From: Pseudomonadota bacterium
GTDB lineage: Bacteria > Pseudomonadota > Gammaproteobacteria > Steroidobacterales > Steroidobacteraceae
NCBI GenBank assembly: GCA_025355105.1
Contig: JANYAE010000006.1
Location: 19,357 to 83,356 of the forward strand
DNA length: 64,000 bases
Direction of reading: 5' to 3'
The first letter of the stretch is position 1. Each line of letters opens with the position of its first letter. Of the stretch, positions 36,469 through 45,070 are shown in pieces. The notes under the pieces were generated by a model. It worked only from the letters and a program-made list of their open reading frames with translations, was not told the DNA's origin and did no database searches. The position numbers and the translations under genes are program-made.

Positions 36469-37749
36469 TTATACCTTGAAGTCCGTCGCCAGCTTGCGCC
36501 TGACCGGCGCGTTTTTCAGTTCGACGTAAGTCGGAAGCCCGCCCTTGAAGGGCGGGAAGTCCTCGCCGGCGATCAGCGGCTCGAGGTAGCGGCGGCAGGC
36601 CGCGGTGATGCCGAAGCCGTCCTCGGTGACGAACTCGCGCGGCACCTTTTTCTCGACGTTGGCGACCGCCTCAAGCGGCGCCGAGACGATGGTCCAGCGG
36701 TACGGCTTCGAGGAGATGCGCTTGATGACGGGCAGCACCGCGTTCTGGCCCTTGAGCGCGAACTCAACCGCCGCCTTGCCGACCGCGTAGGCCTGCAGGA
36801 CGTCGGTCTTCGAGGCGATGTGGCGCGCGGCGCGCTGCAGGTAGTCGGCCACCGCCCAGTGGTACTTGTAGCCGAGGCCGTCCTTGACGATGCGGGCGAT
36901 CTCGGGGCCCGCGCCGCCGAGCTGCGTGTGGCCGAAGGCGTCGGTGGTGCCGGCCTCGGCGAGGAACTTGCCGCCCGCGCCCTTGACGCCCTCGGAGACC
37001 ACGATTACGCAGTAGCCGCGCTCGGTGACGCACTGCCTGACGCGGTCGAGGAACGGCTTCTGCTCGAAGGGAATCTCCGGGAACAGGATGATGTGCGGCG
37101 CATCGCCGTTGCCCTTGCCGGCGAGGCCGCCGGCGGCGGCGATCCAGCCGGCGTGGCGGCCCATGACCTCGAGGATGAAGACCTTGGTCGAGGTACGGGC
37201 CATCGAGGCGACGTCGAGTGCCGCTTCGCGCGTCGACACCGCGACGTACTTCGCGACCGAGCCGAAGCCCGGGCAGCAGTCGGTGACCGGCAGGTCGTTG
37301 TCGACGGTCTTCGGTACGCCGACGCAGGTGATCGGGTAGCCGAGCTCGGCGCCGATCTTCGACACCTTGAGCGCGGTGTCCATCGAGTCGTTGCCGCCGT
37401 TGTAGAAGAAGTAGCCGATGTTGTGCGCCCTGAAGACCTCGATCAGGCGCTCGTACTTGGCGCGGTCCTGTTCGATGCTCTTGAGCTTGTAGCGTGCCGA
37501 GCCGAAGGCACCGGCCGGCGTGTGGCGCAGCGCCTTGATCGCGGCCGCGCTCTCGCGGCTCGTGTCGATCAGGTCCTCGGTGAGCGCGCCGACGATGCCG
37601 TGGCGACCGGCGTACAGCTTGCCGATGCGCTTGGAGTGCTTGCGGCAGGCCTCGATGACGCCGGCCGCCGAGGCGTTGATGACGGCGGTCACGCCGCCGG
37701 ACTGGGCGTAGAGGGCGTTGCGCTTCGGCTCGCGGGTCTTCGTCGGCAT
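36469..37749 (-). CDS. pfp: Pyrophosphate-dependent 6-phosphofructokinase
   Basis: Reversible PPi-linked phosphofructokinase of 426 residues; it makes fructose 1,6-bisphosphate with PPi instead of ATP and can run backward in gluconeogenesis. The PPi-specific features are Asp121 in GGNDSMD (118-124) in place of the ATP-type Gly, and Lys147 in PKTVDND (146-152). TDCCPGFGSVAKY and MGRHAGWIA are also typical. The ATG at 37749 is preferred to 37755 because GGAG is better spaced for it. It is divergent from adk and lies upstream of hppA, which hydrolyses the same phosphoryl donor. Confidence 0.94.
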   Translation of the reverse strand: MPTKTREPKRNALYAQSGGVTAVINASAAGVIEACRKHSKRIGKLYAGRHGIVGALTEDLIDTSRESAAAIKALRHTPAGAFGSARYKLKSIEQDRAKYERLIEVFRAHNIGYFFYNGGNDSMDTALKVSKIGAELGYPITCVGVPKTVDNDLPVTDCCPGFGSVAKYVAVSTREAALDVASMARTSTKVFILEVMGRHAGWIAAAGGLAGKGNGDAPHIILFPEIPFEQKPFLDRVRQCVTERGYCVIVVSEGVKGAGGKFLAEAGTTDAFGHTQLGGAGPEIARIVKDGLGYKYHWAVADYLQRAARHIASKTDVLQAYAVGKAAVEFALKGQNAVLPVIKRISSKPYRWTIVSAPLEAVANVEKKVPREFVTEDGFGITAACRRYLEPLIAGEDFPPFKGGLPTYVELKNAPVRRKLATDFKV

Positions 37750-37965
37750 GAACATCGCTCCGGACGGTGGCGGGGGCGAAGAGGATACCCGGTCGGACGC
37801 GAGGCCAGAACGGCCGTTCGGCGCCCCGCCGGCCGCGTGTACCCCGGACCGGCACAGCCGCATTTGACGCTCGGCCGACGCGGCGGGCAGCATACCGGCC
37901 GTTACCTGGCTGCGCGGGTTCCCCGGGGGAGGGAGCGCAGCCTCGGCCAGTACGGAATAACTATT

Positions 37966-38631
37966 ATGCGCATCGTGCTCCTGGGCGCGCCCGGGTCGGG
38001 GAAGGGCACCCAGGCTCAGCGACTGATCGACAAGCACCGGGTCCCGCAGATCTCGACCGGCGACCTGCTGCGCGCCGCGGTTGCCGCCGGAACCGAGCTC
38101 GGCCGGCGCGCCAAGGCGACCATGGACGCCGGCAAGCTGGTCGACGACGCGACGATGCTCGGCATCATCCGCGAGCGGCTCGCGGCGCCGGACGCGGCAC
38201 GGGGCTACATCCTCGACGGCTTCCCGCGCACGATTCCGCAGGCCGACGGCCTGAACGCGCTGCTGGCCGAGATCGGCCAGCCGCTCGAGGCGGTCGTGCT
38301 GATGGAGGTGGACCACGAGCGGCTGATGAAGCGGCTCACCGGGCGGCGCACCTGCCGCAGCTGCGGTCGCGTGTTCAACATCTACACCGCGCCGCCGCCG
38401 GTGCCGTCGCCGTGCGGCGGGCAGTGCGTGACGCCGGACCTGTTCCACCGGCCGGACGACAGCGAGGCGACGATCGGCAAACGGCTCGAGGTCTACGAGT
38501 CGCAGACCCGTCCGCTGGTCGAGTACTACGGCAGCCGCGGGCTGCTGCAGCGCGTGGACGCCGAGGGCGATATCGACGACGTCACGCAACGACTCGAGCG
38601 CGCGCTGGTCCGGGCCAGCGAACGCCGCTGA
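37966..38631 (+). CDS. adk: Adenylate kinase
   Basis: Interconverts 2 ADP and ATP + AMP. The 221-residue protein has the P-loop GAPGSGKGTQ (7-16), the AMP-binding STGDLLR and the DGFPRT motif (84-89). The LID is the long form with four cysteines (130, 133, 150, 154; CRSC ... CGGQC), so it probably binds zinc; the second pair is spaced C-x3-C instead of the common C-x2-C. It is divergent from pfp across 216 bp. ATG 37966 has only a weak ribosome site (ACGGA). Confidence 0.96.
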   Translation: MRIVLLGAPGSGKGTQAQRLIDKHRVPQISTGDLLRAAVAAGTELGRRAKATMDAGKLVDDATMLGIIRERLAAPDAARGYILDGFPRTIPQADGLNALLAEIGQPLEAVVLMEVDHERLMKRLTGRRTCRSCGRVFNIYTAPPPVPSPCGGQCVTPDLFHRPDDSEATIGKRLEVYESQTRPLVEYYGSRGLLQRVDAEGDIDDVTQRLERALVRASERR

Positions 38632-38665
38632 CGACGACTGGCCGGCGGTCCGCCTTCGCGCGCCG

Positions 38666-39232
38666 CTAGCGCTCGAGCTCCTCGGCGCCCGGGATGCCGA
38701 ACGGCACCTTCGGCGCCGGGCAGCTCGCGACGGGCGTCGCGCGCGTGCCGACCAGCGTGCTGCTCCAGCACTCGTCGAACACCGAACAGAAGCAGGCGCG
38801 CAGCCGGACGTGCAGCCGGGCGTCGTCCAGCCGCTTCCAGAGCGCGGCCGCGTCGGCGCTCGGTGGCAGCTCGAGCAGCGTCACCGCCTCCCCGGCGCGC
38901 ACGATGCGTCCGGCGAGCAGGCTCTCGTTGAAACGCACGCTCGGGCCCGAGTAAGGGCTGAGCCCGCAGCACGCCGCGAGCAGCGCCTTGGCCGAGGCCA
39001 CCGGCACTTCGTGCCAGAACACCTCGAGGGTCTCGACGCGTGCCGGTCCGACGCCGGCGTTCACGACCGACAGCCGGATTAGCGGCCTGCCGTCCTCGCC
39101 CTGGTTGTCGGTCGAGTACTGCAGGAACGGCCAGGAATTGGCCGCGACCAGCTTGGCGTTGGCGTCCGCCATGCGCTCCATCGTGCGGCCGTGGTGGACC
39201 GCGATCGCGAGCGACACGATCGAGACGAGCAT
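38666..39232 (-). CDS. Hypothetical protein with N-terminal membrane helix
   Basis: A 188-residue protein of unknown function. A hydrophobic helix at the N-terminus (LVSIVSLAIAVHHG) is followed by TMERMADANAKLVAANSWPF and a soluble domain with six Cys residues, four of them clustered near 140-155 (CFCSVFDEC). The first canonical start is ATG 39232, but in-frame translation upstream reads smoothly (HRWVDLTLALSA), as if the helix began earlier; no ATG, GTG or TTG exists there. The true start may be non-canonical or lost through a small sequence change. It follows rnd on the same strand. Confidence 0.65.
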   Translation of the reverse strand: MLVSIVSLAIAVHHGRTMERMADANAKLVAANSWPFLQYSTDNQGEDGRPLIRLSVVNAGVGPARVETLEVFWHEVPVASAKALLAACCGLSPYSGPSVRFNESLLAGRIVRAGEAVTLLELPPSADAAALWKRLDDARLHVRLRACFCSVFDECWSSTLVGTRATPVASCPAPKVPFGIPGAEELER

Positions 39233-39411
39233 CGCCGAGAGCGCGAGCGTGAGGTCGACCCAGCGGTGCGCGCTGCGGTGGCGGTGCGGATGGATCGCGG
39301 TCTCAGGTATCGCGGCGCCTCCATCAGCCGGCCGGCGGCCGGCCCGCCGATCTTCGCGGATGGCGCCGGCCGCGGCAACGACCGGCGCCTGAGCGCGCTC
39401 GCGGCCGCGCG

Positions 39412-40503
39412 CTAGAGCCCGGCCGCGAGCGCCGGGCCGATCACCTCACGCCGCCAGCCGCGCAGGACCGCGTCGAGCGCCTCGCCGCGCACCAGGCGCC
39501 GCAGATCCCGCTGCGTCGCGAGCACCTCCGCGGCGATCCCGAGCTTCGCGGCCGCGTCGCGCAAGCGCTCGCCGAGCTGGCGCAGCCGCTCGCGCTCCTC
39601 CGGCGGCGGGCGACCCTCGTGGCGCTGCGCGATACCCTCGAGCGGCGCGGCGGCGGCCTCGGCGAGCGCCGCGAGGATCTCCGCGCCGAGCTTCTCGGCC
39701 GCTCCGGGCGGCATGACTTCGAGCGCCTTGAGCGCCGCGAGCGTCTCAGGCGCCGCGCGCGCGATGGCCCGCGCCGCATCGTCGGTGAGCACCCAGCCGC
39801 GCGGCAGGTTGCGGCGCATGGCGCGCGCCTCGCGCCACGCGGCGAGCGCGCGCAGCCGCAGCTGCTCGCGCGGCGGCAAGGTCTCGATCGCCTTGAAGCG
39901 CTGCCACGCGTCGCCGGGCTCGAGCCGGTAGAGGCCGGGCTCGGCGAGCAGCGCCGAGTCCTCGCGGAACCAGTCGAGCCGGCCGAGGCCGGCGAGGCGC
40001 TCTTCGAGCCGCTCGGCGAGCGGCAGCAGGTAGTGCACGTCGTCGGCGGCGTAGGACAGCTGCGCGGCCGTCAGTGGCCGGCGCGTCCAGTCGGTGCGCG
40101 CCTGGCTCTTCTCGAGCGTGACCGAGAACTCCCTGGCGATCAGGTCGCCGTAGCCGACCTGCGGCGGAAAGCCGAGCAGCGCCGCCGCGAGCTGCGTGTC
40201 GAGCACCGGCGCGAGCGGCGTCGTGGTGATCGGCAGCAGCACCTCGATGTCCTGGCGCGCCGCGTGCAGCACCTTGACCTGGCCGGGCACGGCGAGCAGC
40301 CGCGCCAGCCCGGCAGGGTCGAGGGCGGCGAGCGGGTCGACCAGCAGCGCGCCGCTGGCGTCCGCCAGCTGCACGAACGCGAGCTCCGCGTAGTAGGTGC
40401 GCTCGCGCATGAACTCCGTGTCGAGTGCGATCCGGGGGCAACCGGCGAGGCGCTCGGCGGCGGCCGCGAGCGCGGCGTCGTCGGTGATCGGAATCAGGTT
40501 CAC
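39412..40503 (-). CDS. rnd: Ribonuclease D
   Basis: 3'-to-5' exoribonuclease that trims tRNA precursors. The 363 residues carry the DEDDy exonuclease domain (Asp28 and Glu30 in LDTEFMRER; DTQLAAALLGFPPQVGY near 120; YAADD near 171) and a HRDC domain (about 210-290). GTG at 40503 is chosen with CTGGAAG upstream; it gives the family N-terminus (NLIPITDDAAL). The frame extends to 40569 without a good site. It is divergent from a small membrane-protein gene. Confidence 0.92.
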   Translation of the reverse strand: MNLIPITDDAALAAAAERLAGCPRIALDTEFMRERTYYAELAFVQLADASGALLVDPLAALDPAGLARLLAVPGQVKVLHAARQDIEVLLPITTTPLAPVLDTQLAAALLGFPPQVGYGDLIAREFSVTLEKSQARTDWTRRPLTAAQLSYAADDVHYLLPLAERLEERLAGLGRLDWFREDSALLAEPGLYRLEPGDAWQRFKAIETLPPREQLRLRALAAWREARAMRRNLPRGWVLTDDAARAIARAAPETLAALKALEVMPPGAAEKLGAEILAALAEAAAAPLEGIAQRHEGRPPPEERERLRQLGERLRDAAAKLGIAAEVLATQRDLRRLVRGEALDAVLRGWRREVIGPALAAGL

Positions 40504-40581
40504 GGGCGCTTCCAGGTGGCAGGTTACAATCGGCGCGTCATTATGCGGGGCGCGGCGCCGCGATCCCAAGCCGGTGGGTTG

Positions 40582-41106
40582 ATGCAGGAACTTCTGAAGG
40601 TCTTCTGGGATATCGCGCTGTGGCGCCGCGGGCCGCGCGACGTGCCGCCGTCCAGGGGCCTGCTGGCGCTTGCCGCGCTATGCTACGGGGCGACCAGCGT
40701 CGGCTTCTCCAGGCTGATCGACGGGCCGGGGCTGACGCTGGCGCTCGAGCGCGGCGCGGTGGACCTCGGTTTCACGGCCGCCACTTTCTGGCTGTGTCTC
40801 GCGGTCGGGCGTCGCGGCCACCGCCTGCAGCAGACGCTGACCGCCGCGTTCGGCACCGGCACGCTGGTCGCGCTGCCGATGGTCGCGGTGGTGCTGGTGG
40901 CCGACGCGCTCGGGCCGGCGGGGCCGGTGGCCGTCGCGATCAAGCTGTTGCTGCTGCCGCTGCAGATCTGGGGCCTGTGCGTGCTCGCGCACATCGTGCG
41001 GGTCGCGCTCGAGGCGCCGCTGATCGTCGGCATCGCGGTCTCGACGACGTACTACCTGCTCGGATACCTCTTAATCGAGCGACTGCTTCCTTCCACGGTG
41101 GGTTGA
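40582..41106 (+). CDS. Hypothetical multi-pass membrane protein upstream of mpl
   Basis: A 174-residue protein with four to five hydrophobic helices (approximately 25-45, 60-80, 90-115, 120-145 and 148-168) and a short cytoplasmic N-terminus, MQELLKVFWDIALWRRGP. I do not recognise a named family with certainty; the layout is similar to YIP1-like small membrane proteins. Its TGA overlaps the ATG of mpl (TGATG), so they are coupled, which hints at an envelope-related role. A candidate -10 box TACAAT lies at 40525-40530. Confidence 0.72.
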   Translation: MQELLKVFWDIALWRRGPRDVPPSRGLLALAALCYGATSVGFSRLIDGPGLTLALERGAVDLGFTAATFWLCLAVGRRGHRLQQTLTAAFGTGTLVALPMVAVVLVADALGPAGPVAVAIKLLLLPLQIWGLCVLAHIVRVALEAPLIVGIAVSTTYYLLGYLLIERLLPSTVG

Positions 41107-42470
41107 TGCACGTCCACATCCTCGGCATCTGCGGCACGTTCATGGGCGGCATCGCGGCCATCGCGCGCGAGGCCGGGCACGTCGTGACGGGCTCGGACCG
41201 CAACGTCTACCCGCCGATGAGCACGCAACTCGAAACGCTCGGCATCCGGCTCACCGAGGGCTGGGACCCGGCGCAGCTCGAGCCGCGACCGGACGTGGTC
41301 ATCGTCGGCAACGCGCTGTCGCGCGGCAACCCGGTGGTCGAGGCGCTGCTCAACCGCGGCCTGCCGTACAGCTCCGGCCCCGAGTGGCTCGCGAACCACG
41401 TGCTGCAGGGGCGCTGGGTGCTCGCCGTCGCCGGCACGCACGGCAAGACCACGACCTCGGGAATCCTGGCCTGGATCCTCGAGCACGCGGGCCTGAGTCC
41501 CGGCTTCCTGATCGGCGGCGTGCCCGGCAACTTCACGGTCTCGGCGCGGCTCGGCGCGGCGCCGTTCTTCGTCGTCGAGGCCGACGAGTACGACACCGCG
41601 TTCTTCGACAAACGCGCCAAGTTCGTCCACTACCGGCCGCAGACCGCGATCCTCAACAACCTCGAATACGACCACGCCGACATCTACCCGGACGTCGCCA
41701 GCATCCGCCGCATGTTCCACCAACTGGTGCGCACGGTGCCGGGCGAGGGCCGCCTGATCGTCAACGCCGAGGATCCCGAGCTGGCCACGGCGCTCGCGCT
41801 CGGTGCCTGGACGCCCATCGAGCGCTTCGGCCGCGGTGCCGGCGCCGAGTGGCAGGTGCGCGCGCTCGCCGCCGACTGGTCCGAGTTCGAAGTGCGGCAG
41901 GGCGCGACGCGCGTCGGCAGCGCGCGCTGGGCGCTGATCGGTGCGCACAACGCGGAGAACGCGCTCGCCGCGCTGCTGGCCGCGCGGCACGCCGGCGTGC
42001 CGATCGGCGCCGCGCTCGAGGCGCTCGGCTCGTTTCGCAATGCGCGGCGCAGGATGGAGCTGCGCGGCGGCGTGCGCGGCGTGACGGTCTACGACGACTT
42101 CGCGCACCATCCGACCGCGATCGCGGCGACCATCGAGGCGCTCAGGAACCGCGTCGGCACGGCGCGGATCCTCGCGGTGCTCGAGCCGCGCTCCGCGACC
42201 ATGCGCATGGGCGTGCACCGCGACACGCTGGCCGGCTCGCTGTCCGGCGCCGACCTCGTGTTCCTCTACGAGCCGGCCGACCTCGGCTGGGACGTGCGCG
42301 CGGCCGCTGCGGCGCTCGGCGCGCGCGGCCGCGTGATCGGCGACCTCGACGCGCTCGCGGCCGCGGTGGCCGCCGATGCCCGCAGCGGCGACCACGTGCT
42401 GGTCATGAGCAACGGCGGCTTCGGCGGCCTGCACGGCAAGCTGCTCACGCTGCTCGGTCGGGCCCCTTGA
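41106..42470 (+). CDS. mpl: UDP-N-acetylmuramate:L-alanyl-gamma-D-glutamyl-meso-diaminopimelate ligase
   Basis: Mur-family ligase that re-uses murein tripeptide during cell-wall recycling. The 454 residues start HVHILGICGTFMGGIAAIA, typical of Mpl, with the ATP loop GTHGKTTTS (from residue 110), VEADEYDTAFFDKRAKF, NNLEYDHADIY and the C-terminal YDDFAHHPTAI motif. ATG 41106 overlaps the stop of the previous gene. The downstream Lon-substrate-binding gene begins four bases before its end (TTGA). Confidence 0.95.
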   Translation: MHVHILGICGTFMGGIAAIAREAGHVVTGSDRNVYPPMSTQLETLGIRLTEGWDPAQLEPRPDVVIVGNALSRGNPVVEALLNRGLPYSSGPEWLANHVLQGRWVLAVAGTHGKTTTSGILAWILEHAGLSPGFLIGGVPGNFTVSARLGAAPFFVVEADEYDTAFFDKRAKFVHYRPQTAILNNLEYDHADIYPDVASIRRMFHQLVRTVPGEGRLIVNAEDPELATALALGAWTPIERFGRGAGAEWQVRALAADWSEFEVRQGATRVGSARWALIGAHNAENALAALLAARHAGVPIGAALEALGSFRNARRRMELRGGVRGVTVYDDFAHHPTAIAATIEALRNRVGTARILAVLEPRSATMRMGVHRDTLAGSLSGADLVFLYEPADLGWDVRAAAAALGARGRVIGDLDALAAAVAADARSGDHVLVMSNGGFGGLHGKLLTLLGRAP

Positions 42471-43066
42471 GCGCGCGCACCCAGCCGCTATTCCCGCTCG
42501 GCTCGGTGCTGTTCCCCGGTGGCCCGCTGTCGCTGCGGATCTTCGAGGCGCGCTATATCGACATGGTCGGCCGCTGCATGAAGGACGGCAGCGGCTTCGT
42601 GGTCGTGCTGATCGTCGAGGGGCGCGAGGCCGGCAGCGGCGCGCTCACGACCGCCGCGGTGGGCACCGAAGCCCGCATCGTCGACTTCAACCGCCTCGAG
42701 GACGGGCTGCTCGGCCTCAGCTGCGTCGGCGGCGAACGGCTGCGCGTGGTGCGGGCCTGGCGGCAGGATGACGGACTGAACCTGGCCGAGGTGACGCCGC
42801 TGGCACCCGATCCCGCGGTGGTGGTGCCAGCCGACTGCGCGCACCTGAGCGAGGCGCTGCGACGTCTGTATCCGGACCTCGGCCCGAGCTACACCGGCAT
42901 CACGCCGCTGTTCGATGACGCGGCATGGGTCGGCAACCGGCTGGCGGAACTCTCGCCGCTCGAGCCCGGGGTCAAGCAGGGCCTGCTGGAACTCGAGGAC
43001 CCCGTCGAGCGACTGCGCTACCTCGCGCCGATGATCCGCCTGGACCCGTCCGCCACCGACGCCTGA
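42467..43066 (+). CDS. Lon N-terminal (substrate-binding) domain protein
   Basis: A 199-residue protein consisting only of the LON substrate-binding domain: PLFPLGSVLFPGGPLSLRIF (residues 7-26), RYIDMVGRCM and GFVVVLI, and a helical C-terminal part with KQGLLELEDPVERL. No AAA ATPase or protease part follows, as in other stand-alone bacterial members. Its function is unsettled. Start TTG 42467 overlaps the mpl stop. Members often lie beside housekeeping genes; no regulation can be read here. Confidence 0.85.
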   Translation: MSARTQPLFPLGSVLFPGGPLSLRIFEARYIDMVGRCMKDGSGFVVVLIVEGREAGSGALTTAAVGTEARIVDFNRLEDGLLGLSCVGGERLRVVRAWRQDDGLNLAEVTPLAPDPAVVVPADCAHLSEALRRLYPDLGPSYTGITPLFDDAAWVGNRLAELSPLEPGVKQGLLELEDPVERLRYLAPMIRLDPSATDA

Positions 43067-43072
43067 GCGGCG

Positions 43073-43963
43073 TCAGTCGGTGCGGCGCCACGGCCGGAAC
43101 CGGCCGCGCATGGCCACCGCGACCAGCGTGATCAGCAGCGTCCAGGCGAGCACCAGCCAGCCCGTGTAGCCGTCGTCGCGACTGATGAGCCAGGCCAGCG
43201 GCGCGCCGCCATCCAGCTCGGTGGCGCCGACCGTCGCCCGCATCATCCACACCCAGCCGGCGTGCAGACCGACCGCGAGCGCGATGCTGCCCGTCCACCA
43301 CGTCACCAGGCCGAGCAGCAGTCCGACCGCGAACAGCGCGAGCAGTCGGTCGAGGACCAGCGTCGGCGCGGCGAAATTTGCCAGCGCTCCCGCGAGCAGC
43401 GCGAGCCCGCTGCTCGACGTCACCTGCTCGTGCGGAATCTGCGTCTTGGTCAGCAGGTGCACGGCCGCGAACAGCGCCGAGACGAGCGCGACGGCGAGCA
43501 CCGGCCGGCGCAGCTCGCGGACCACGGCGCCCTGGATCACTCCGCGGAACAGCGTTTCCTCGGCGAAGCCGACGGCGAGGCCCGAGCCGAGCCCGACCAG
43601 CAGCGCCTTGCCGATCGTGCCGAGCACGAGGTCCGGTGGCGGGACGCGCAGGCCGAGCAGCAGCATCGACAGCGTAACCGGCAGCATCGTCGCCACGCCG
43701 GCCGCCAGACCGACCGCGAACTGGCGCAGCCAGCGGGGCCGTGGCGCACCGTAGCCGAAGTCGCGGGCCGTCGAGAGGCGCAGGTAGCGCATGACCGCGA
43801 TGAGCAGTAGCACGACGATCGGGATCCAGGCGCGGGCCGCGATGCGATCGAAGCGCCACTGCGGTTGCAGCGGATGGACCAGCTGGTACAGCGGGTAGGC
43901 AAGGGCCGCCGCGAGCAGGACGGCTGCTGCGATCGCCGCGACGAAGAGGCCGAGGGCGCGCAT
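43073..43963 (-). CDS. CPBP family intramembrane glutamic endopeptidase
   Basis: A 296-residue polytopic membrane protein with about seven helices and the CPBP/Abi (CAAX protease-like) motifs: EETLFRG at 135-141 (E-E-x3-R), LFAAVHLL around His169, and GLHAGWVWMM near 236. These form the intramembrane active site of Rce1-type proteases. The substrate is unknown. It is the last gene of a minus-strand run hemL-GT9-CPBP and converges on the Lon-domain gene with a 6-bp gap. Confidence 0.88.
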   Translation of the reverse strand: MRALGLFVAAIAAAVLLAAALAYPLYQLVHPLQPQWRFDRIAARAWIPIVVLLLIAVMRYLRLSTARDFGYGAPRPRWLRQFAVGLAAGVATMLPVTLSMLLLGLRVPPPDLVLGTIGKALLVGLGSGLAVGFAEETLFRGVIQGAVVRELRRPVLAVALVSALFAAVHLLTKTQIPHEQVTSSSGLALLAGALANFAAPTLVLDRLLALFAVGLLLGLVTWWTGSIALAVGLHAGWVWMMRATVGATELDGGAPLAWLISRDDGYTGWLVLAWTLLITLVAVAMRGRFRPWRRTD

Positions 43964-44003
43964 GGCCGCAAGTTACGCGACGCGCCGGCCGGCGACAACC
44001 GCC

Positions 44004-45056
44004 TCAGGCAGGCGTGGCGGCCGGCGCGCGTAGCGGCAGAGTCGCGACCGCGGCTTCGACCTCGGCCGCGGCGAGGCCCTCGAGCGGTCCGGGCGGCTCG
44101 GCGCGCACGCAGACGGTCGCGGCCTGCGGGGCGCCCCAGGGGCGATACAGCGAAGGCTCGGCGGCGCCGAACAACACCACCAGCGGCAGGCCGACGGCGG
44201 CTGCGGCATGCGCGGGTCCGGTGTCGACGCTGACCATGCCCTCGGCGAGCTCGAGCAGCGCGACGAGGCGCGGCACCGGCAGCTCGGCGGCGACGTTGAA
44301 GACCGCGGCGGCACGGGCGTGGCGGCGGATCTCCTCGTTGAGCGCGTGCTCGCTCGCCACGCCGAGCAGCAGGATGGCATGGCCCGGGCAGCGGGCGGCC
44401 ATCGCGTCGATCACCGCGCCCCAGCGCTCTTCAGGCCAGTACTTGGTGTTGCTGCCGCGGCGGCGGTCGCCACGGCGCATCGTGCGCTTGTTGCCCGCCT
44501 GCACCAGCAGCAGCCGCCGTCCGGCGAGGCCGAGGCCGGCCAGCCAGTCGCGGACCTCGCGGCGGCTGAGGTCGCTGACCTCGAGCACGCTGCCCGCCAC
44601 GGCGTGCGCCGGTAGCGGCGGTGGTGGCGTGCCGAGTGCCGCTGGCATCGCGGCCGCGACGCGCCAGAAGCGCTCGAGGTAGTGCTCGCCCGGCAGCCGC
44701 GGCAGCCGCTCGGCGTCGACGATCCATTCGGCGCCGATGCCGGCGCGCGTCAGCAGTGGCTTGCCGATGCCGCCCGGATCGAGGAACCAGGTCGGTCCCG
44801 CGCCGCGACGGCGGAGCGCGCGCACCAGGCGCCACTGGTCAGGACTGATGAGGTACGGGCGGCGGCGGCTCTCGAGCAGGTACAGCTCGCCGACGCCCGG
44901 CTGGCCGGCCAGCAGCGGCCGGGTCCAGCCGCCGGAGGACACGAGGTCGACCGGCTGGCCGAAGCGCGCCGCGAGCTCGCGCAGCAGCGGCGTCAGCAGC
45001 ACCATGTCGCCGAACGCGCCGCAGCGCATGACCAGCGGCCGCGCGTTGCCGGCCAT
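44004..45056 (-). CDS. Glycosyltransferase family 9 (heptosyltransferase-like)
   Basis: A 350-residue GT9 protein. MRCGAFGDMVLLTPLLREL (from residue 10) is the GD acceptor motif; the donor site is SVDTGPAHAAAAVGLPLVVLFG (near 285-306). The segment NKRTMRRGDRRRGSNTKYWP is unusually basic. It starts 14 bp after hemL on the same strand. Which LPS sugar it adds is not known. The open frame continues upstream into hemL, but the ATG at 45056 matches the family N-terminus. Confidence 0.86.
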   Translation of the reverse strand: MAGNARPLVMRCGAFGDMVLLTPLLRELAARFGQPVDLVSSGGWTRPLLAGQPGVGELYLLESRRRPYLISPDQWRLVRALRRRGAGPTWFLDPGGIGKPLLTRAGIGAEWIVDAERLPRLPGEHYLERFWRVAAAMPAALGTPPPPLPAHAVAGSVLEVSDLSRREVRDWLAGLGLAGRRLLLVQAGNKRTMRRGDRRRGSNTKYWPEERWGAVIDAMAARCPGHAILLLGVASEHALNEEIRRHARAAAVFNVAAELPVPRLVALLELAEGMVSVDTGPAHAAAAVGLPLVVLFGAAEPSLYRPWGAPQAATVCVRAEPPGPLEGLAAAEVEAAVATLPLRAPAATPA

Positions 45057-45070
45057 CGCCGCCGGCCGGT

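Noticed and set aside
36469..38589. Apparent 706-residue form of the PPi-phosphofructokinase
   Set aside because: The first 280 residues are antisense to adk and the divergent gap; the family start is at 37749.
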